From: Bacteroidales bacterium
GTDB lineage: Bacteria; Bacteroidota; Bacteroidia; Bacteroidales; UBA3824
NCBI GenBank assembly: GCA_017543645.1
Contig: JAFYFR010000022.1
Location: 1-42,301, forward strand
Length of the DNA stretch: 42,301 bases
Direction: 5' to 3'
Below the pieces are notes generated by a model. It saw nothing but the letters and a program-made list of their open reading frames with translations, did no database searches and was not told where the DNA came from. Each line of letters starts with the position of its first letter. The first letter of the stretch is position 1. The translations under genes and the position numbers were made by a program. Below, one piece after another: positions 36,679-42,301 of this stretch.

Positions 36679-39600
36679 TTACTCAACAATAATCTTGAAC
36701 GACGATTTTTCGCCGTGGCGGATAAGCGCACCCGAGTAGTTGCCCCGGGGAAGTGTCAGGGTGATAGTCTTGTCGACATTGGTGACGCGCTGCACAAGGG
36801 TGCCGCTGTTGTTGTAAATCTGAATTTCGGTGTCGGAGAAGTCGTTGTCGCCGCCCACAAGCTCCAATGTAAAGGGAATGCCGGCTTTGGCAGGGTTGGG
36901 ATAAACCTTAACGTCTGAGAGTGCGCGTTTGGATGTAGCGTTGCCGTTAATTGGACAGGAATGTAGCGAGATGCCGCTCTTAGTCTTCACCTCCACGGTG
37001 TATTTGTTGCTGAGGTCGAGTCCCGCCTCGTGGTAGAACTGACGGTTGGCTCCGCTGATGGCTTTGCCGTTTTTAAACCACTGGTATGCCTCGTATAGCG
37101 ACTGGTGATTGTCGGCAAAAAGCACGTCGGAATATAGCTGCTTAACCACGTCGCGAGGCAGGTAGATGTCGATAGAAAACGGATACTTGTCGGACTCTTC
37201 GTCCTCGCCAAAAAACTGGATAGTGCCGTTGTAGCGGCCGGGCTGCACATCGGCTGGCAGGGTGATATAAATGACTGATTCGTCAACCACGTCGCCGTTC
37301 TGCGAAAGCGATTCAAGACCTTCCATTTCTATACGGTAGGTTTTGATGCTTCCCATCACTTTTGAATATTCGATCTGGAGGTTGCCCACGCCGTCGAGAC
37401 AGTAGGCTTCGTGATTGTCTTTCTGGTGGATGCTGTTTTGGTCTACCACTATCAGACCATTAACTTTTACCTCGAAACTTGGGACGGTAGCGGGTGCTCT
37501 GAGGTAGCTTTCCTGCGGTGCAAACTCTACCTTAACGGTGTGCGTGCCTTTGTTGAGCTGTGTGCCGGCGGCGGGAGTGTAGGTAAACGCACCTTTCACC
37601 GCGCTGCCGTTGTATGTGGCGGAGGCTGTGATGTCCTTGCCCACTTCCGCACTGCCCTCGGCAAACTCCAGGGCGTTGAGGCTAACTGACACATAGTCCC
37701 AGATAGTGCCGCCGGTGAGCGTGTATGTGGTATTCTTGAGGGTGAAGTTGCGGTTGCCGGGTTCTATGGTTACCACAATCTCCTTGTCCAAGCCCACGGT
37801 GTTGTCCTTAAATTCTGCCGACTTAATAATAAAGGTGTTGTTGTTTTTTGTAACCTCGTTGGCAAGAATCTCGGCAGAGGGGTCGGAGGCGTTATACTGG
37901 CGTTGCAAGGTGATGATGTCCTCGAAGTCTTCGGGGGCGAATGTAACCTCAATTTCCTTCGGGTTGATGATGCCGTTAACCGTATAGACGCCTTTTTCGC
38001 TGAGATTGGTTACCACAAAGTTGCCCGAAAGGTTGTTTATGGTAACGCTCACGGGGTTGAGGTCGGGTGTGGTAACGTCGGCGGTGCTATACTTGGCTGC
38101 AACAATCTGCAAGTTGTGTGGCTGTGCCGTAACCTCTGGGTCGGATTCAACGGTAACAATATCTATATAAAGCTTGCTTGCCTCCGAGATTGCTGAGCCG
38201 TCGAGCAGGATGTCGGCAGTGCCGTCGTAAGTTTTTTCCAACGGTATCAGGGCGGCGACTGTTGCGCTGTCCAAGGCTATCTCCTTGGGTGTTATTTCGC
38301 CGGTGAAGAGTTTTTCCTTGTACCAGTTTTCGTCGTAACGCAGCTGCTTGCCGTCGTGGACAAAGAAGCAGTAGTTGGGGTTTTCGTCCATGGTTAGCGA
38401 CATGGCTATGGCGTGGCTACCGTGGTCGGCGGCGTAATGGAACTCACCATCGGTGCGGTCGTAGTATCTCAGGTCGAAGAGGTTGATAACAACGTCGTCG
38501 GGGAAGCCGGTGTCTGCCTTCTTCATAGTAACGGTCAGCGTGTTAGGCACAAGGCTGCTTGTACCGTCGTAAGGTTTGTTTTTAATGTCGGCGAGGGCGG
38601 CTGACACTGCTGCCTCTATCTTGGCGTTGTCGTCGAACTGGATGGGCAGTATTTTTCCGTTGCCAAGTGGAAAGGTGGTGGCGGCGAGGACGTAGTTGAC
38701 GGTTGCAGGGGCGAGGGTGAGGTTTATGTTCACCTCATCGGCGGCGTCCTTGTCGGCATATTCCGCAGAGGTTATTGTGAACAGCGTAACGCCCGATTCC
38801 TTGTAGTCAATGGGGTTGTTGGTATTAATTGCCTTGCCAGCGTTGTCGAATACGGTAGTGCTGCCGTCGTAGGTCTTTTCAGTTTGGAACAGTCCGTCGA
38901 ACATTGCAGCGGTGGGGATGATTTCAATGGGTTTGATTTTTCCCGTTTTAAGTGTAAATGTGCTGCTTTTAAGCGTGTAGTTTTGCGATACCATGCTCAG
39001 AGCAAGGGTTATGTCCACTTGGTCGGCGGCGTTCTTGTCGGCATATTCCGCCGAGGTTATTTGGAAGATGGTAACACCCGATTCCTTGTAGTCAATGGGG
39101 TTGTTGGTGTTAATTGCCTTGCCAGCGTTGTCGAATACGGTAGTGCTGCCGTCGTAAATCTTTTCGGTTTGGAATAGTCCGTCGAACATTGCGGCGGTGG
39201 GGGTGATTTCAGCTGGGGTGATTTCGCCGGTGATGGTGCTGTAACGGCATAGCTTTTCGTAGATGTAGCCGTTGGCGTCGGAGCCAAAGCAGTAGTTGTG
39301 GTTAGTGCCGAGGCTCAGTGTGGCGGCTATAGGATACGTGCCTACGTTGGTTACATCTTCGGAGGTGTTCTGTGGGTCGTAGTAGATTATGCCGCTAAGG
39401 TTTATCGTTACATCGTTGGGGTACGAGGCATTGGAAACGGTGATTTTGTCCAACGTGGTGGCCACGCTGTTGGTGCCGTCATACACCTTGTCGGTTTCGC
39501 CGCCGAGCGCGGACGTGACGTCAGCCGAGAGGCGGTCGGGGTCTATTTCGATGGGTGTTATTTCCGCGCCGGTGATTTCCACGTCGAGAGTGCCGTCGAA

Positions 39601-42195
39601 GTTGGGGTTCTTAACTTTTGCGGTGATGGTTTTGCCGGTGGCGGCGTCGGCGTTGTTATACTGGGCTGAAACTATGTCGAATGTCAGGTCGGTCTCTTCG
39701 TCGCCCACCTTGTGGGTTACGGTTAGCTGTGTGGCAGAGGGGATTGAAACGTCGGGTGTGCCGTCGTATTCTTTTGTCTTGCCGAGCTGCGCGGTGTATG
39801 CAGTCTGGATTTTCTGTTTCAGGTCGTCGGGTAGCTCCTCAGCCGGTTTTATCTTGAATCCTTGGTTGGTCTGTCTGGAGTAGTTAACATAGATGCCGCT
39901 GTATCCGGGGCTGGCTGAGTTGTAGCAGACGTCGCCGTTCTGGTCTTTTATCTCGTAGGTGAGGAACATGCTCCATGGGATAACTTCGTTTTTGTTGTTG
40001 TAACGCACTACGGATACGGGAGTCTTGTTGTTGTCGCCGTCCACAGTGGTTACGCCGGTTACCGACACGGTGTAATCTGCCGATGGCGTGGCTACCGACT
40101 TAGCCCACGTGCGGGTTGACGCGCCGATGTAGAACCCTTCAAACTCGGAGAGCGAAAGTTCGTCCAAGATGTCCCTTATCTCGGGGTTGTCGGGCGAGCA
40201 TTTCAACAGTATTGCGCCGCCTGAGATGGTGGTTTCTTTGGTGCGCACATACCCGCCCGCCTGATCGGTGGTGATGTAGAAGTTGTCGTCCACCTTGTAG
40301 GATGCCTTAATGTCGTAACCGCTGCCCGCGTCGCTTACCTCCGCGCTGTTGCTGTAATACTTGGCTTCGGTTACGGTAACGGTTACCTTAAGCCCGCCCT
40401 CGGTGGTGTAGTCAAACTGTGACGGCTTGCTGAAACCCACCTCGGACGAACCGTCGTAAAACTTGGTCTTCTTTATGGATTCCTCTATCTGGGCTTCAAT
40501 GCCGGCGATGTCGTTAGCCGAGAGCTGCGCGGGGGCTATTGTGCCTTTGAGCGTCACGGTGTTGTTGTCGCCGAGGAGGGCTTTGTAGAAGGGGTCCTTG
40601 GGGGTGATGGTGAGTGTGATTTCCTTGCCGGTGCCTACGGAGGGGTCGGCGAATTTGAGGGTGTAGTCGGCTTCTATTTCGACATTTTCGTCGTAGTTCA
40701 GTTTCGTCATCAAAACATTGTCTACTTTTCCTGTTCCAAAGAACGCAGGGTTGAACCGCCGTTTTTTCCTCATGACGGGCGTTTTGCCGTCGGGAACATC
40801 CATGGTTTCCGAGTTGTTGTAGGTTTTGGTCAGGTTTGCTTCGCTATAGTCGATAAACAGCCCGTACCAATATGCCTTTCCGTCCACACGGAAGAACGTT
40901 TTCGTGAATTCCTTTAAACCGCTTCCGCTTGTTTCGCTTATGTCTTCCAGGGGGCCGTCGATGTTGTTGGCTGGGTCTTTGTATTTGTATTTGTTGACAA
41001 AGATCTGGTACGTACCGTTCAGCGGAAATAAGAACTCTGCGTCCTGGCTGAGGTTCAGTTTTGGCTTGTAATTGTTGGTCTGATAGTGAGTCTTGCCGTA
41101 AGGAGCATCACCGTAAGACCCCACTCCCTCGGCATCTTTTGCTATGGTGATTTTCAACGAAATCTGGTTGCCGTCGATAACGAACTCGGCGGTGCAGGGC
41201 AGGGCTATGGTGTCGCGCTTGAAATCGTCGGCGAGCACCACCACTTGGTTGGTAAGTGCCACATAATCGTTGGAGATGTCGCCCATCTCATACCATTCAT
41301 CAAGGGTCTTGCCCGACGGACGGTCGGGGTGCGATCCCGACATAACATTTGAAACGATTGACAGCTCGCCCGACGAGAGGTTGGTCACCGGCGTGGGGTA
41401 GAACTTCAAATCTGTGCAAACGAGCACGTTCTTCTCCTTGATTTCTCTGATTTCGCCTTTTTTCACTATTACGGCATCGGCAATATCGTAAGGTCCTCCG
41501 GTATAATCCAGCTCCTCGCACACCTTTCCGGCGGAGTTTTTCAATAACGCCTTTTCCACAGAAATATCATATGCGATGTCTGACGGGTTGACAAACTGTG
41601 TCTCTATGTCAATCGAGGTTATCTTGCTCTTCGTAACGTTCAGAGTGTACGTTTCGCCGTAGAAATCCGTATTTATATTAAATGGCTGAAGGATATAGTC
41701 GCCGCCGGAGTTATACTCTATCTCGCAAGGGAAGAAGTAGTCCACGTCGGGTCTTTGGTCTTTGTATACATTGGTAAAGTAACTATCCCAAATTGAAACA
41801 TCCAAGCAGGGAGATGCGTGAAGATCTGCGGTAGCACCCTTATCGGCAGGAAGGTTAGAGCCAAAAGGATCGGCGCACAACTTTATATCAGTACCATAAA
41901 TTGTCACTTCAATTTTATCGCCAGTGGTTATGCCCACATTTGCGAATGCTTTTTCCGCCACCTCGGTTACCTTGTATTCTTTGGTTCCAACAATTATGGA
42001 GACAGGAATTGTATACGAATTGTCGCATTTGGAACTCATATCTTTTATTATGGCTGTTTGGTCGGAATATAAGTCATAGAAATAAAAATTATTGCCATTA
42101 TCCATGTATTCTCCTTCCAGCACTTTTTCGCCCTGCGCCATCGCACCGGCGGCGCACAATGTCAGCATAGCCGCTAAAAATAGTCTCTTTATCAT
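36679..42195 (-). CDS. Giant T9SS-secreted YDG/MBG-repeat surface protein (paralog B)
   Basis: A 1,838-residue paralog of the next gene. The signal peptide is MIKRLFLAAMLTLCAAGAMAQ. The start at 42195 is chosen over an ATG 18 codons upstream because the signal peptide begins there and a TATATTTG -7 box at 42238-42245 would lie inside the longer version. A short BspA-like segment (EVAEKAFANVGI) is followed by about nine YDG modules (for example KFYDGSSEV, KEYDGTPDV, KIYDGSTTV, KTYDGSTTV, KPYDGTSSL, KTYDGTADI). Two adjacent modules are a recent 95-codon duplication. The C-terminus has an Ig-like module (AYQWFKNGKAISGANRQFYH) and a T9SS type A sorting domain (VKVYPNPAKAGIPFTLEL... KIIVE). It is the first gene of the minus-strand cluster. 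Confidence 0.9.
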   Translation of the reverse strand: MIKRLFLAAMLTLCAAGAMAQGEKVLEGEYMDNGNNFYFYDLYSDQTAIIKDMSSKCDNSYTIPVSIIVGTKEYKVTEVAEKAFANVGITTGDKIEVTIYGTDIKLCADPFGSNLPADKGATADLHASPCLDVSIWDSYFTNVYKDQRPDVDYFFPCEIEYNSGGDYILQPFNINTDFYGETYTLNVTKSKITSIDIETQFVNPSDIAYDISVEKALLKNSAGKVCEELDYTGGPYDIADAVIVKKGEIREIKEKNVLVCTDLKFYPTPVTNLSSGELSIVSNVMSGSHPDRPSGKTLDEWYEMGDISNDYVALTNQVVVLADDFKRDTIALPCTAEFVIDGNQISLKITIAKDAEGVGSYGDAPYGKTHYQTNNYKPKLNLSQDAEFLFPLNGTYQIFVNKYKYKDPANNIDGPLEDISETSGSGLKEFTKTFFRVDGKAYWYGLFIDYSEANLTKTYNNSETMDVPDGKTPVMRKKRRFNPAFFGTGKVDNVLMTKLNYDENVEIEADYTLKFADPSVGTGKEITLTITPKDPFYKALLGDNNTVTLKGTIAPAQLSANDIAGIEAQIEESIKKTKFYDGSSEVGFSKPSQFDYTTEGGLKVTVTVTEAKYYSNSAEVSDAGSGYDIKASYKVDDNFYITTDQAGGYVRTKETTISGGAILLKCSPDNPEIRDILDELSLSEFEGFYIGASTRTWAKSVATPSADYTVSVTGVTTVDGDNNKTPVSVVRYNNKNEVIPWSMFLTYEIKDQNGDVCYNSASPGYSGIYVNYSRQTNQGFKIKPAEELPDDLKQKIQTAYTAQLGKTKEYDGTPDVSIPSATQLTVTHKVGDEETDLTFDIVSAQYNNADAATGKTITAKVKNPNFDGTLDVEITGAEITPIEIDPDRLSADVTSALGGETDKVYDGTNSVATTLDKITVSNASYPNDVTINLSGIIYYDPQNTSEDVTNVGTYPIAATLSLGTNHNYCFGSDANGYIYEKLCRYSTITGEITPAEITPTAAMFDGLFQTEKIYDGSTTVFDNAGKAINTNNPIDYKESGVTIFQITSAEYADKNAADQVDITLALSMVSQNYTLKSSTFTLKTGKIKPIEIIPTAAMFDGLFQTEKTYDGSTTVFDNAGKAINTNNPIDYKESGVTLFTITSAEYADKDAADEVNINLTLAPATVNYVLAATTFPLGNGKILPIQFDDNAKIEAAVSAALADIKNKPYDGTSSLVPNTLTVTMKKADTGFPDDVVINLFDLRYYDRTDGEFHYAADHGSHAIAMSLTMDENPNYCFFVHDGKQLRYDENWYKEKLFTGEITPKEIALDSATVAALIPLEKTYDGTADILLDGSAISEASKLYIDIVTVESDPEVTAQPHNLQIVAAKYSTADVTTPDLNPVSVTINNLSGNFVVTNLSEKGVYTVNGIINPKEIEVTFAPEDFEDIITLQRQYNASDPSAEILANEVTKNNNTFIIKSAEFKDNTVGLDKEIVVTIEPGNRNFTLKNTTYTLTGGTIWDYVSVSLNALEFAEGSAEVGKDITASATYNGSAVKGAFTYTPAAGTQLNKGTHTVKVEFAPQESYLRAPATVPSFEVKVNGLIVVDQNSIHQKDNHEAYCLDGVGNLQIEYSKVMGSIKTYRIEMEGLESLSQNGDVVDESVIYITLPADVQPGRYNGTIQFFGEDEESDKYPFSIDIYLPRDVVKQLYSDVLFADNHQSLYEAYQWFKNGKAISGANRQFYHEAGLDLSNKYTVEVKTKSGISLHSCPINGNATSKRALSDVKVYPNPAKAGIPFTLELVGGDNDFSDTEIQIYNNSGTLVQRVTNVDKTITLTLPRGNYSGALIRHGEKSSFKIIVE
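38726..39225 (-). repeat. Recent 285-bp tandem duplication inside paralog B
   Basis: Positions 38726-38940 and 39011-39225 are offset by exactly 285 bp (95 codons) and nearly identical over about 215 bp, including stretches of more than 30 identical bases. Both encode one YDG module boundary (MFDGLFQTEK(I/T)YDGSTTVFDN). The flanks diverge outside the copies. Because the period is a multiple of three, the frame is kept. This is the most recent module duplication visible in the two giant proteins and a likely site of length variation. Confidence 0.85.
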
Positions 42196-42237
42196 GTTTT
42201 GAGTTAATTTTAATGTTTTAACTATTGATTCAACTTG

Positions 42238-42267
42238 CAAATATAGCACTAATTATTGTAACGGCAA
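42238..42267 (-). promoter_or_regulatory. Promoter of the giant T9SS cargo operon
   Basis: On the minus strand TATATTTG (42245-42238) is an exact -7 box. TTG at 42267-42265, part of TTTGTTG, lies 19 bp upstream as the -33 element. The leader to the ATG at 42195 would be about 35 nt. The gap to the right edge is AT-rich with an A-run/T-run inverted repeat further upstream. Confidence 0.65.
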
Positions 42268-42301
42268 CAAAAAAAACGCGATTTTTTTGCGGGGGTAAAA
42301 A

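Noticed and set aside
42264..42289. A-run/T-run inverted repeat (8-bp stem) as a terminator or regulatory hairpin
   Set aside because: The stem is almost all A-T with a short GC loop and overlaps the -33 region of the giant operon promoter. It looks like A/T runs meeting by chance, and the upstream gene is out of view.

Overview
The window looks like chromosome of a Bacteroidota bacterium, most likely of the order Bacteroidales, that carries a type IX secretion system (T9SS). The evidence is a PorP/SprF-type outer-membrane protein, two giant proteins with T9SS type A C-terminal sorting domains, a DUF4105/Lnb-type protein, the short Bacteroidales form of AMP nucleosidase, MORN-repeat exported proteins, and Bacteroidota -7 promoter boxes (TAnnTTTG) ahead of several genes. 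No tRNA, rRNA, CRISPR array, insertion sequence or prophage gene was found. No gene-free stretch exceeds 300 bases.

Positions 1-7475 (minus strand) hold the 5' part of a giant secreted repeat protein whose 3' end lies outside the window. Its signal-peptide region contains a run of ten G. In the sequenced state the upstream ATG is out of frame with about 2,480 open codons, and a nine-G tract would restore a good signal peptide. This looks like a phase-variable (ON/OFF) surface protein caught OFF. Just upstream is a decayed toxin-antitoxin locus: an intact small antitoxin-like gene with a strong Shine-Dalgarno, followed by a PIN-domain toxin with its middle deleted. Then come a MORN-repeat exported protein and a HAMP/GAF/PAS-type sensor without a kinase domain.

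Positions 12066-27318 are mostly housekeeping: holA, AMP nucleosidase, a small HsdR-N-like protein, a UbiA prenyltransferase, a DUF2520 protein, a fused shikimate dehydrogenase-shikimate kinase overlapping aroA, the elongation genes mrdA-rodA, nadD, two exported proteins, a DUF58 protein coupled to an NtrC-type regulator that lacks a DNA-binding domain, and a PfkB sugar kinase. Genes are tightly packed: ATGA or TAATG overlaps inside operons, and only 2-14 nt between convergent pairs.

Positions 27321-42195 are five minus-strand genes in a row: two giant paralogous YDG/MBG-repeat proteins with T9SS sorting domains, a DUF4105/Lnb membrane protein, a 633-residue exported protein of unknown function, and a PorP/SprF-type protein. 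A good promoter precedes the first gene and the gaps are 31-60 nt. The inference is a surface-adhesin operon that encodes cargo together with a possible dedicated secretion or anchoring partner. The most interesting points are the G-tract switch, the gutted toxin gene, the giant-adhesin/PorP cluster and the unknown 633-residue protein within it.
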